Positions 9,204-17,610 of a stretch of DNA of 64,000 nt are shown piece after piece. The notes beneath the pieces are model-generated. The model saw only the letters and a program-made list of their open reading frames with translations. It was not told the DNA's origin and made no database searches. The first letter of the stretch is position 1, and every line of letters begins with the position of its first letter. A program made the translations under genes and the position numbers. This stretch comes from an uncultured Mucilaginibacter sp. (lineage in GTDB: Bacteria; Bacteroidota; Bacteroidia; Sphingobacteriales; Sphingobacteriaceae): assembly GCA_903891475.1 (NCBI GenBank), contig CAITEP010000004.1:1-64000 (forward strand), given 5' to 3'.

Positions 9204-9241
9204 AAAAAGGGTCGACTATTTATTTTAGGTGGCCCTTTTTT
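9204..9241 (+). terminator. Rho-independent terminator after the early operon
   Basis: AAAAAGGG at 9204-9211 pairs with CCCTTTTT at 9233-9240, followed by more T. It lies about 20 bp after the DUF4406 stop. Confidence 0.7.
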
Positions 9242-9322
9242 TTAGCTGTTAAGGCAAAATTATTTCTTACCCTCATTATCCAAATCATCCTCCAACTCAA
9301 TCTTAACAATCTTTATAGCATC

Positions 9323-9735
9323 CTACACATAATGGCCTTTGGTTTTCGAACGGGCCTTTTGGCTTAGTTCAACAAGAGTTCGGTAATGTTCATATAAGGT
9401 ATTCAATTCATCTTCACTCAAATCCTGTATATTTAATAACCTGTTGCTAGCCTGACTATTTGCCGCAATTAATTCATTCAACTTTAGTTGCACCGCAATT
9501 GATTCTTTATTCTGCGATTTTTGAATCAAAAAAACCATTAAAAAAGTAATGACAGAAGTTCCGGTATTCACTACCAGCAACCAAGTATTGGAGAAATTAA
9601 AAATTGGTCCGTTAATAATCCAAACCACTATTAAGGCCACTGCAATTATAAAATCGGTGTATTGGCACTAAAGGTTGTTATTAAATTACTCGTTTTTTCA
9701 AAACCCGAAATATTGTCGCTTTGTTGTTTTACCAT
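9323..9735 (-). pseudogene. Low-affinity iron permease-like gene, frameshifted
   Basis: The track ORF (9323-9640, GTG start) matches the C-terminal part of the small bacterial iron-permease-like family (PF04120 type): GPIFNFSNTWLLVVNTGTS, a second membrane helix and a helical tail. The missing N-terminus is present upstream in another frame, starting ATG at 9735 and reading GFEKTSNLITTFSAN. The correct frame resumes at TDFIIAVAL, so one frame change lies near 9660-9670. Joined, they give about 137 residues, the usual family size. It could be true decay or a sequencing error. It is not a phage function and looks like cargo. Confidence 0.65.
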
Positions 9736-9737
9736 TT

Positions 9738-9766
9738 ATTGGATTGTTTAAACTAAACAATCCAAT
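9738..9766. promoter_or_regulatory. Perfect 13-bp palindrome upstream of permease-like gene
   Basis: ATTGGATTGTTTA, a three-base loop AAC, then TAAACAATCCAAT: a perfect inverted repeat three bases upstream of the ATG at 9735. Its position fits an operator or a 5-prime RNA hairpin. No T tract follows on the minus strand, so a terminator is less likely. Confidence 0.5.
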
Positions 9767-10300
9767 AGTTTGGAAATTGTTTTAATGATTAGTTGTTTAG
9801 CTGTTTTTTCATGTTTCTATAAGATATATAATAATTCGAAGCATTACTAGTCTTTAATTTTAATGCTATGTCGGCAATCTGCTATTCGTATAAATCAATA
9901 TTAACCAATTAGTTACTATTACATAAAAGTGACTAAATTTTGTTTTTGTGATATAATTTTTGTTGACAATGGATAAGAGAGGCCGCTAACGAAATTTTTA
10001 TTTAAAATAATTCTTAAAATATTTGTTTTTAAATAACACTTTCGTTTATATTTGAAATTATTAAGCAATGCGTTAAATGTTTAAACAAGGTTTATTTTTT
10101 AAACATTCGTGTATTGGTTTCGTATAGTAACCTGCAACAGGAACACCTAAAACGAACGTAGATCAGTTAGAAAAAATTCATTCCTCTTCCCGTACTATTA
10201 AAATTACCCCAATTTATTAAGGAACGGAATAGCTATTTATTTCGGATGAAATTTATAGACTTAATTTTTATTGGCTAATTATTAACCTAAAATATAAACT
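9767..10300. other. Intergenic stretch, no gene seen
   Basis: About 530 bp without a convincing open frame. It is AT-rich and lacks heptad arrays, unlike most other gaps in the prophage, which fits the idea that this part is an inserted cargo block. It should hold the promoter for the 10301 gene, but I cannot place one with confidence. Confidence 0.5.
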
Positions 10301-11653
10301 ATGAAAAAAACTATTTTACTATTGTTATTTTTTGCTTATTCATTTCATGCTTTTGGGCAATTGGGTCTTGGCAATGCCTTATTGAAGGCAAAAAGTCAGC
10401 TAAAAAAAAGCAGCCAATCAATAAACGGTCAAACAACTTCTGATTCATCAGGAGCATCGGCAAACACCTTAAAAAAGAAAAACAAGGGATCATTGTATCC
10501 TTCACAGGCAGAAAGTGATTCGGCTGAAGCAGAATTTCGATTAAAACTTGGTGATAATGAATATAAAGTGAATGATTTTAAGAATGCTTATTATTCTTAT
10601 AAAGCGGCCGAAAAACATTGCCCATCGTCAAAACTTCTAAAGTTGCAAAAGAACTTAGGGCATATTTTATCACAAAAAGAAACCTTTATACCGTTTCAAA
10701 TGGATGATAAGGGCCTCAATGAAGACGATGAGGCATTTTGGTACCTTAATAAAGTACTTGAAGTTGACTCGACCGAGCATGAAACATGGTATTTCAAGGG
10801 CGAACTCTGTCTTTATAAAGTAAAAGAAGCGCTCCATGAAATAAAAAAAATATTAGCAATCAGGAAGAATGCGGTTAGTCCAATTAGTGATTATACCAAG
10901 GGATATATTGATACTTTAAATAGAAAGAGAGATGAAGCATTAAAAGACCCTAAAAGTAGGAAATATAAATACCAGGAAATGGGCGACATTGCATTCAAAA
11001 AAGCGATAAAATTTGGTGATGAAAATGCAGCTGCCCCTTTGAAAGTATTGGATAGTATAATTGCAAGAGGCGAAAATTATAAGGAAGAGGAAACTGAAAA
11101 AGATAAATGGCATCCCGGAGATGAACAAGTATATGGAACTAAAGAAGAAAAAGAATATCAAGAAGAGCTTTCAGCAGATTCACCAAATGAATTTTTGTGC
11201 AGGCATATTGGGTTTAAGCAGTTTTACACAAATAATTTGAGCTTGTTTTTAGAAACATACGAACAATTTAGTGTTATTGATGTAAAATATACCAAACAAG
11301 CAGATGGTGGTTTAAAGGAAGTAAAAATAATGGATCGTAATAGTATGACCCCATCAGGACAGGTAATACCTAAAATAATAACCACCTATAATTTTGATAA
11401 CAAAATGCGGTTATCGTCAGTAACTTTAACTGGTGATTTATTTTTTTTAGTTAAACTATTTTTATATTATTGGCCAAAAGGTGGTATAGGTTGGTACTAT
11501 AATGAGCATTTAAAGACAGGAGTTATAGGCACTAACCATTATATGGGCGATTTAATTACTTTTAAGTGGGTAGGTGTTATTCCTTATATAATAATTACTC
11601 AAGAACCTAGTATTCCGTTATATTACACATTATTAAAGCGGCAAAATCAATAG
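10301..11653 (+). CDS. Secreted helical-repeat protein, unknown
   Basis: 450 residues with a clear signal peptide (MKKTILLLLFFAYSFHAFG). Residues about 70-200 are TPR-like (AEFRLKLGDNEYKVNDFKNA), including a LNKVLEVDSTEHETWYFKG repeat. The C-terminal third is beta-rich and lipid-binding-protein-like in appearance. It is probably periplasmic or outer-membrane associated. I do not recognise a named family. It lies in the non-phage-like block between early and late modules and ends in a strong terminator, so it may be a lysogenic conversion gene; that is inference. Confidence 0.7.
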   Translation: MKKTILLLLFFAYSFHAFGQLGLGNALLKAKSQLKKSSQSINGQTTSDSSGASANTLKKKNKGSLYPSQAESDSAEAEFRLKLGDNEYKVNDFKNAYYSYKAAEKHCPSSKLLKLQKNLGHILSQKETFIPFQMDDKGLNEDDEAFWYLNKVLEVDSTEHETWYFKGELCLYKVKEALHEIKKILAIRKNAVSPISDYTKGYIDTLNRKRDEALKDPKSRKYKYQEMGDIAFKKAIKFGDENAAAPLKVLDSIIARGENYKEEETEKDKWHPGDEQVYGTKEEKEYQEELSADSPNEFLCRHIGFKQFYTNNLSLFLETYEQFSVIDVKYTKQADGGLKEVKIMDRNSMTPSGQVIPKIITTYNFDNKMRLSSVTLTGDLFFLVKLFLYYWPKGGIGWYYNEHLKTGVIGTNHYMGDLITFKWVGVIPYIIITQEPSIPLYYTLLKRQNQ

Positions 11654-11675
11654 TGCATAATTAATTTTTTAGCAT

Positions 11676-11716
11676 AAAAAAAGCCGTCACAAAAAATTTT
11701 TTGTGACGGCTTTTTT
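11676..11716. terminator. Strong bidirectional terminator
   Basis: AAAAAAGCCGTCACAAAAAA is followed directly by TTTTTTGTGACGGCTTTTTT, a long perfect stem with a T tract, 22 bp after the stop of the preceding gene. Confidence 0.92.
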
Positions 11717-11836
11717 GTTACAACTTACCAAGGTTAGTTTTACCGCTTATTTATTAAAATTAATTTTTTACATTTGTTTTAAAAAATTCAATGTGTGCTA
11801 ATAGCACATAAAAAGTGTACACCTAACCTAATAATC

Positions 11837-12868
11837 ATGAAAAATAACATATCGCAAAAAGCACTTTCTCTGTTGATTTTAATATCTCTTATTATTCAAT
11901 TAGGATGTAAAAAAAATGACCCCAATCCTAATAATACCTCTACTATTGCTAAGGTATTATATTTTACAGATTCAAAAATCATGGTAGTGAATGCCGATGG
12001 CTCTAACGCGCATGCTATCAACATTACTTTGCCCGATCATGTTATTTTGGATCAAAGTAGTCCGCGAATTTCTCCCGACGGCAGTACTGTATTTTTTAAC
12101 GCTCATAAAACTGATAATAATAACATAACTATTAGTCATGATATATATTCTTATAAAATAAGTAGCGGTGCCACCAATTTGGTAGCTTCCAGTAATTCAA
12201 ATCAAACAACAAATAATATATGTAGTGTTTATACCGAGCAGCAGCAAACTAAAGTTTTATATACTCAAGCAATTAATGGTGGGCAGGTTAACATTAAAGC
12301 TTTTATTGCTAATGCCGATGGTACCAATGTTAATCCAATTAATATTGTTTTCCCATCAAATGTTCAATTAAATAGCAATGTTGTAAGGGCATCGGCCGAT
12401 GGGAAGTCGATTTATTTTACCGGACAAAGTTTTTATATTCCTGTTACAAATCCAACTCCAACTTTGTATATGGCTAATATTGATGGAACTAATGTTAAAC
12501 AAATTACTACAACTAATTTCGCATTTATTAGCGGCGATTATTTAGAGGGAGCCTTAACTAAAATATTTTATATAGATTTTGTGCTAGTGGCACCCAATAA
12601 TACAACTATTCAGTTTTATAATATTAATACCGATGGTACTAACAAACAACCAATTAATATAACCTTACCCAGCAGCGTTCAACTCTCCTTAGCATCAACA
12701 CCGGTAATATCCAAAGATGGAAAAGTAATTTATTTTTCAGCTATAATAACTAATTCACCAGGAAATTATTCAAGCAGTATTTATTCAAGCAATATTGACG
12801 GAACTAATCCCAAAATGGTTATTTCAGGCAACTCCGGATCATCCTTGGTTTTGGGCGATGTGTTTTGA
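11837..12868 (+). CDS. Lipoprotein with TolB-like beta-propeller repeats
   Basis: 343 residues from ATG 11837. The track start at 11795 adds 14 residues ahead of a normal lipoprotein signal, so I reject it. The signal ends in a lipobox, IIQLGC, followed by KKND. The mature part has repeated blade motifs such as ADGSNAHAINITLPD, ISPDGSTVFFNA, NIDGTNVKQIT and NTDGTNKQPINITLP, as in TolB/WD40-like propellers. It is probably anchored in the outer membrane. The function is unknown. It is the last gene of the cargo block and ends near a bidirectional terminator. Confidence 0.78.
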   Translation: MKNNISQKALSLLILISLIIQLGCKKNDPNPNNTSTIAKVLYFTDSKIMVVNADGSNAHAINITLPDHVILDQSSPRISPDGSTVFFNAHKTDNNNITISHDIYSYKISSGATNLVASSNSNQTTNNICSVYTEQQQTKVLYTQAINGGQVNIKAFIANADGTNVNPINIVFPSNVQLNSNVVRASADGKSIYFTGQSFYIPVTNPTPTLYMANIDGTNVKQITTTNFAFISGDYLEGALTKIFYIDFVLVAPNNTTIQFYNINTDGTNKQPINITLPSSVQLSLASTPVISKDGKVIYFSAIITNSPGNYSSSIYSSNIDGTNPKMVISGNSGSSLVLGDVF

Positions 12869-13021
12869 ATTGAATGTTTTTTAATAGTGCTTCAGACTTA
12901 AGTTTATAACTAGCCTTTTTAAAGCCTGATTTCGTAAATTAAATAAATATACAATACCTTCATTTAAATAGCCTTACAGCCCAATTTAAACGGCATTTAA
13001 ACGGTTTTAAAACAGACATCC

Positions 13022-13059
13022 AAAGGCTCAAACGTGTAATGATTCGTTTGAGCCTTTTT
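13022..13059. terminator. Bidirectional terminator between convergent genes
   Basis: AAAGGCTCAAACG (13022-13034) pairs with CGTTTGAGCCTTT (13045-13057), with T and A tracts on the two sides. It separates the lipoprotein gene (plus) from the end of the minus-strand late operon. Confidence 0.9.
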
Positions 13060-13061
13060 GC

Positions 13062-13634
13062 CTACATCAAATACCCATCCACAAAGCCGTTTTTGGCGGG
13101 GCGGGTTATACTGTGAACTTTATTTACGCTTAGGGTAGGGTTGGCTAGGGTAAAGTTAGCACTTTCGTCGGTACTGGTGTCGGTTATAATGGTACCATAG
13201 TCAACCGTGCTGCTAATAATCATATCTTCATTTGTATCTTCGGTTTCAAACACCCTGGTTAATGGTGCCATGTAGGGTAAATCAAAACCTTGAAGTGCTT
13301 GGTTTACTTTTTGGCAAAAATCATAAAAGCGCAAAGCTTGTGCCTGATTGGCCGACCCGGTAAAGGCATCGGCATAGTTTTCAAAGTATATATAAAAACG
13401 AAGGATTCCATTTCCCTTCTGCTGGTTTTTACCAACGCTTTCGTACTTAAAATCCCTCAGCTCCATCAAAATACAGGGTAAAGGTATGGCATAGCTTGTT
13501 GCCGGTTTGGTAAACTGCCCCATTTGCTTATCAAAAAAAGCCAGGTTAGGTAGGTTTAATGCCGGGTCGAAGTTTTGTAAGGTAGCCTTTAAGTAGGTAC
13601 CTATTTGGGTGAAAATGTCTTTTTTTAAACTCAT
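13062..13634 (-). CDS. Probable tail terminator / completion protein
   Basis: 190-residue protein, last gene of the minus-strand structural block. It has an N-terminal helix (KKDIFTQIGTYLKATLQNF) and a central beta segment (GNGILRFYIYFENYADAF) that resembles the fold pattern of tail-terminator or gp37-type tail completion proteins. Position next to tape measure and portal supports a head-tail or tail-end role. No residue-level signature proves it; another minor tail role is possible. Confidence 0.5.
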   Translation of the reverse strand: MSLKKDIFTQIGTYLKATLQNFDPALNLPNLAFFDKQMGQFTKPATSYAIPLPCILMELRDFKYESVGKNQQKGNGILRFYIYFENYADAFTGSANQAQALRFYDFCQKVNQALQGFDLPYMAPLTRVFETEDTNEDMIISSTVDYGTIITDTSTDESANFTLANPTLSVNKVHSITRPAKNGFVDGYLM

Positions 13635-13642
13635 GTTTTTAA

Positions 13643-13774
13643 TTTCGGATTTCGGATGTTCGATTTCGGATTTATTTGGGGATAATTAATTAGCTAAAAG
13701 TTAGTAGTTAAATAATGGTAGGTTAGCTTCCTATCTCACTACTCACCTCTCACTACTCACATCTTAACCTACCT
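13643..13774. repeat. Heptad arrays, TTTCGGA and CTCACNN families (copy C1)
   Basis: TTTCGGA, TTTCGGA, TGTTCGA, TTTCGGA occupy 13643-13670 in register. CTCACTA, CTCACCT, CTCACTA, CTCACAT occupy 13735-13762 in register. The second array is enclosed by GGTAGGTTA (13718) and TTAACCTACC near 13765, which can pair. It lies between the tape measure gene and the gene downstream of it. Confidence 0.8.
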
Positions 13775-15391
13775 ACTTCCTAAAGCCAATTCGCTATCAT
13801 GCACAACGCTTACCAGTAATTCGGTTAATTGGCGTTTAATGTCGGTAGTATTTGACCCTTGCAGGTTAGTGGTGTGGAACTCAAGTTTCTCAATTAATTT
13901 ACCAATGGTTACCGTAACATTACGTACGGCATTGCCTCCGCTCAGCTGTGCACTATTACTTGCAGCACCGCCTTGACTCTTACTTATGGGAGTAGCTGTA
14001 TTGCCGGTAGTTTGGGATTTTGGTACGGCTAAAGGCGAACCATTATTAGTTTGGTGATCATGGCTTAGATTTGTTGAATTGGATTGGGTATTTTTATTTG
14101 ATTTGGTAGCTGGTTTAATTACAGGATGGTCCTTCTTAATTTGCGAAGCCATTCCTTTACCGGGCTTATTTGCTTTTGCTTGGGTCTTGCCTTTGCGTTG
14201 TCCCTTTGGCGTGGTTACCGAAGTGTTTTTTACCGTAGCCTTATCAAGCCCTTTTCCTTTTTTGTTGCCTTTGTTAGTAATTTGAGTAGATAAACCGCCG
14301 TTTTTAGTTGTGGATAGGTTATTTTTTGTTACTTGGCTACCAACGCCTTTGCCGTTTTTAGCATCTTCTTCCTCCTTGGCTTTTCGGTCGGCTTCGTCTT
14401 TATAGCTTTTCGCGATACTTTCATCATAGCCCCGTTTAAAGGCGCTGCCAATATCGCCCGCACCCTTTTTTACGTCCGAAAAGCCTTGGTTAACCATGCT
14501 TAAGTCGAATTTAAAGGCACCAATAATTACTTCGCCCAAACCTTTAAAAATAAGCACCAAATCAGAACCCACCTCGCCAATGCCCGAAAGTACTGCCCTA
14601 AAGGTTTCAGATTTTTGATAAGCTAAATATAACCCGCCTGCTAATAGTGCGATACCTGTAACAATAAGGCCAATTGGATTTGCATCCATAGCCACGTTTA
14701 GTGCCCATTGAGCTACAGTTGCAGCTTCCTGAGCAGCGGTTAAGCCCAATTGTAGTCCAGTAGCCAATTCTTGAGCGATGTTATTTTCGCCAATAACAAG
14801 ACCCCATGCCTGCGCGGCAATGGTACCAACAGTTTTTATACCAGTGTGAGCATTCTCGGCATTGCTTAAATCGGTGGTTAAGCCTTTTAAGGATGAAAAT
14901 TTACTGGCACCGTTTTCTATAACTGTAATAAAGTCTTTAAAACCGGTTTTATTGTTGGTAACCCCCGTTAACAGATTACCCATTTTTTCGGCTACTGGTC
15001 CCAATCCTTGACCAAGCAGGCCACTTAATGAGGTTTGTGATGATGCTCCCGATTTTGCAAAATCAGCTAAAATACCGCTCGCTTTTCCGGCAGCATCGGC
15101 CGATTTATTAAATAAATCGCCAACATCTTTCAATATTTGCAGCTGGTTACCTCCTTGCCCTATTTTTGTGAGCGCATCCATCCCTTGCTTCCCAAATTCC
15201 AGGATATGGGTTGTACTAAAGGCGTCTTTAAGGTTGTTCCCTACTTCCTGAAAAAGGGTTTTAAAAGGACTAAAGCTTTTAATTGCGCTATCAACTTCTG
15301 TTTCGAGCCCTTTTATTTGGCTAATGGCATCTTCTAAGCCGCCTAAACTGCCTTCTTTAAAATTTATAATTACATCTATACTATCGGCCAT
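13769..15391 (-). CDS. Tail tape measure protein (short)
   Basis: 540 residues. The N-terminal half is helical with coiled coils (LGGLEDAISQIKGLETEVDS). A hydrophobic stretch at about 225-250 (NPIGLIVTGIALLAGGLYLA) is typical of tape measures. A low-complexity K/G/N/T-rich linker spans about 330-480, and the C-terminus ends VVHDSELALGSR. The protein sets tail length and is ejected with DNA. At the usual 1.5 angstrom per residue the tail would be about 80 nm. It lies on the minus strand with portal and terminase, away from sheath and tube on plus, which is unusual for contractile phages. Confidence 0.75.
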   Translation of the reverse strand: MADSIDVIINFKEGSLGGLEDAISQIKGLETEVDSAIKSFSPFKTLFQEVGNNLKDAFSTTHILEFGKQGMDALTKIGQGGNQLQILKDVGDLFNKSADAAGKASGILADFAKSGASSQTSLSGLLGQGLGPVAEKMGNLLTGVTNNKTGFKDFITVIENGASKFSSLKGLTTDLSNAENAHTGIKTVGTIAAQAWGLVIGENNIAQELATGLQLGLTAAQEAATVAQWALNVAMDANPIGLIVTGIALLAGGLYLAYQKSETFRAVLSGIGEVGSDLVLIFKGLGEVIIGAFKFDLSMVNQGFSDVKKGAGDIGSAFKRGYDESIAKSYKDEADRKAKEEEDAKNGKGVGSQVTKNNLSTTKNGGLSTQITNKGNKKGKGLDKATVKNTSVTTPKGQRKGKTQAKANKPGKGMASQIKKDHPVIKPATKSNKNTQSNSTNLSHDHQTNNGSPLAVPKSQTTGNTATPISKSQGGAASNSAQLSGGNAVRNVTVTIGKLIEKLEFHTTNLQGSNTTDIKRQLTELLVSVVHDSELALGSR

Positions 15392-15430
15392 GGTTGTGAT
15401 TGTTGATTATTTATTTGATAAACTTGTGAT

Positions 15431-16702
15431 TTAGTAATCAATATTTTCTATTGGCTCCGCTGCTTTGGTATTGGTTTGGGTATCGCCATCGGCTGCCACA
15501 ACATCGGTTTTTAATCCAAGTATTTTCACGCCAAATTTCTGGGCTACTTGTTGCTGATCGAGCTGAAAACCCATTGCATCAATACCCTGGTAAATTTTAA
15601 GCAGGCTATCAAGATCTTCTGGTTGATCCCATTCAAAACTATCTCCAGCCTCAAAAGGGTAACCATGTTCTTCCATCAACATTTTGAGCCAATGTTCGTT
15701 TACCAGCGTACGGAAACCGCGTTCATCGTCCTTGGTAATCTGATCTTTTACACGTTCATGCACCTCCCCTTGACTACGGCTACTGCCGTTCATGCTCGTC
15801 ATGGTTTGGCCGCAGGCTAGAATGGCAAGCTCCTCATTTATGGCCGTAATTTTTTGCTGAAACACGCTAAAAGCGTCTGTTTGTTTGTTTTCGCGGATAT
15901 CAATGTCGGTACCTTCAGGGAAAATGCCATAGCTGGCCGAGCCCATGTTTACCAGCCAGTTTTGTATTTCGTTTTGTACACGCGGATCCTGACTAGCCGT
16001 TTTTGCTATCCTGATAGGGATACCAAACATCTCCTCGAACTGATCCCAACTTTGCCAGCTATGTTTTTTGATGATGAGTAAGGGTGCGGCAATGTTGAGC
16101 AAACCCAAATCGAAAGGGTCGCCAATGGGGAATACATAGTTGGAAAGCGGGCGTTGCTGATAGTCGATGCCATCAAATTCATTTTGAAAGGGGGTAACCA
16201 CATGTTTTTCGGGATGCACATGCTTACGAGGAAGCAACACCATATTTTGTATGTTAGAGATGCTGCCATCAAAACTCAAGCTATCAATATACGGTAATGA
16301 GTAGCCGTACAATTTTGATTCCATGTACCACAACATCAGTTTATAAAACCAGTCTTTTTGCAACAACTTGGTTTTTTCGGGTTGTTCTTCACCACTGGCG
16401 TTTACTATTTTAAAGGCCTTATTTTTTATGGGCAATACACGATGATTGTAAAAAAGCCCGTAAAAAAAGCCATCCAGAATTAAATCGTGGTATAAATCGT
16501 ACAATAAAGTACGTATGGGATAAACCGGGTTTTCTGCCGCTGCACGGGCAGCCAGCCAATCGCTCATAGCTTTGCTATATAAGGAGGATTGCTGAACAAT
16601 AATTTTTGATAATAACTTTGCCGGATCTTTTTTTATTTGCTGCCTATCGGCGGCGGTTAGTTTAATTGCACCACCTTGTGTTATATTGGAGTTCTTTTTC
16701 AT
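15431..16702 (-). CDS. Mu gp29-like portal protein (DUF935)
   Basis: Dodecameric head portal through which DNA is packaged. The 423-residue chain from ATG 16702 carries family-like segments LLYDLYHDLILDGFFYG, LWYMESKLYGYSLPY and a late CGQTMTSMNGSSRSQGEVH. The track start at 16732 reads through a CCCGACCCTCTCC repeat and is rejected. The gene lies downstream of terminase and gp36-like genes, the Mu order on the reverse strand. Confidence 0.88.
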   Translation of the reverse strand: MKKNSNITQGGAIKLTAADRQQIKKDPAKLLSKIIVQQSSLYSKAMSDWLAARAAAENPVYPIRTLLYDLYHDLILDGFFYGLFYNHRVLPIKNKAFKIVNASGEEQPEKTKLLQKDWFYKLMLWYMESKLYGYSLPYIDSLSFDGSISNIQNMVLLPRKHVHPEKHVVTPFQNEFDGIDYQQRPLSNYVFPIGDPFDLGLLNIAAPLLIIKKHSWQSWDQFEEMFGIPIRIAKTASQDPRVQNEIQNWLVNMGSASYGIFPEGTDIDIRENKQTDAFSVFQQKITAINEELAILACGQTMTSMNGSSRSQGEVHERVKDQITKDDERGFRTLVNEHWLKMLMEEHGYPFEAGDSFEWDQPEDLDSLLKIYQGIDAMGFQLDQQQVAQKFGVKILGLKTDVVAADGDTQTNTKAAEPIENIDY

Positions 16703-16722
16703 TTTTTTTTGCCTCACCCCGA

Positions 16723-16741
16723 CCCTCTCCAAAGGAGAGGG
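16723..16741. repeat. CCCTCTCC-AAA-GGAGAGGG hairpin
   Basis: Perfect 8-bp arms with a three-base loop, flanked by CCCC and GG, followed by a second pairing set AAGCCTCC ... GGGGGGCTT (16761-16795). This type of CCTCTCCAAAGGAGAGG element is frequently seen in intergenic DNA of Bacteroidota and other bacteria. It lies just upstream of the portal start, on the transcript leader. Confidence 0.7.
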
Positions 16742-16805
16742 GGTTAAATTGTCCTTTTATAAGCCTCCACCTATTTGGGGGATTAAGGGGGGCTTTAATG
16801 CTTTT

Positions 16806-16855
16806 TACTAGCTACTACTCACCATTCACCACTCACTCACTCACCACTCACTAAA
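16806..16855. repeat. Heptad array, CTCACNN family (copy C2)
   Basis: Units such as CTCACCA, TTCACCA, CTCACTC, CTCACCA and CTCACTA run into the 3-prime end of the gp36-like gene, so its final codons (SEW and stop) are repeat sequence. Confidence 0.7.
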
Positions 16856-17254
16856 ATACTTCCCATTGTCGCCGAAGCGCCAGGATGGGTCGGTACTTAG
16901 GTCAGGGATTTTTGGTAGTGATGGGTCAAGTTTACCATGGTTTACTTTGTTTAGCCATTCAATAGCGGCTTTGTAACGGTCTTCCCGATTTTTGGGAATG
17001 GCCCTGCCTGCAATGCTACTGTGTAGGTGATAAACCGCCATATCAATCATATACATGATAATAAGCGAGTTGCGTCCGGTTCCGGTAGCGGCAAAAATGG
17101 CGGCAACATCATATCCCCGTGGGCGCAGGTAACTGGTAATTTCTTCCTGCGCCATGTTTTCGGCATTGGCTCTGCTTAGCGCATCGGTGGTTAACATGCT
17201 TAAAATGGTGCTGCGTGTTTGCACATCATAATCTTGGTCTGTTAAAAAGCTCAT
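16841..17254 (-). CDS. Mu gp36-like head-completion protein (DUF1320)
   Basis: 137 residues. The pattern FLTDQDY at the N-terminus, a central IIMYMIDMAVYHLHS helix and the family-typical PKNREDRYKAAIEWLNKV near residues 90-107 match the gp36/DUF1320 group, which acts at the head-tail connector. The start overlaps the stop of the upstream small membrane protein by four bases (ATGA), showing coupling. The C-terminus runs into a CTCACNN repeat. Confidence 0.85.
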   Translation of the reverse strand: MSFLTDQDYDVQTRSTILSMLTTDALSRANAENMAQEEITSYLRPRGYDVAAIFAATGTGRNSLIIMYMIDMAVYHLHSSIAGRAIPKNREDRYKAAIEWLNKVNHGKLDPSLPKIPDLSTDPSWRFGDNGKYFSEW

Positions 17255-17502
17255 TTATTTTTTCCTTCCTTTAGTTCTTTTACATCGGCTTGTAATACAG
17301 ATACTTGGCTTTCAAGTACTTTTAGCCTTACATCATAAACCCGGTAAGCCAATTCTTGTTGGTCTTTTACATTGGTAATGTCGGCCTTTAAATTGCTGTA
17401 GGTTATTACCACGCTAGCCACTATGCTAATGGTGCTAAACATTGTAATCAATAAATTTTTTAGGGTAATTCCTTTTAGTTCTTTTTCTTCAATTGCAGTC
17501 AT
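17251..17502 (-). CDS. Small membrane protein with C-terminal coiled coil
   Basis: 83 residues: a charged N-terminus, one membrane helix (LLITMFSTISIVASVVITY), then a long coiled coil (YDVRLKVLESQVSVLQADVK). It overlaps the gp36-like gene by ATGA and follows large terminase. Membrane-plus-coil proteins in phages may be lysis or adsorption-related factors, but nothing here is decisive. No family recognised. Confidence 0.6.
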   Translation of the reverse strand: MTAIEEKELKGITLKNLLITMFSTISIVASVVITYSNLKADITNVKDQQELAYRVYDVRLKVLESQVSVLQADVKELKEGKNK

Positions 17503-17506
17503 TTTT

Positions 17507-17606
17507 GTGTTGTGTGTTGTGCGTTGTATGTTGTATGTGGGTTGAAGGTTGTATGTTGTGGTTTGTGGGGGTTTCCTTTCAACTTTTAACCTACAACCTA
17601 CAACCT
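17507..17606. repeat. Heptad hairpin, GGTTGNN/CAACCNN family (copy B2)
   Basis: Units TGTTGTG, TGTTGTG, CGTTGTA, TGTTGTA, then GGTTGAA, GGTTGTA, an apex GTGGGGGTTTCC, and the opposite arm AACCTACAACCTACAACC. The apex is the reverse complement of that in copies B6 and B9. Confidence 0.85.
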
Positions 17607-17610
17607 AAAT

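Noticed and set aside
9185-9367. 60-aa ORF after DUF4406
   Set aside because: It spans the terminator and overlaps the frameshifted permease-like gene on the other strand; no coding signal.
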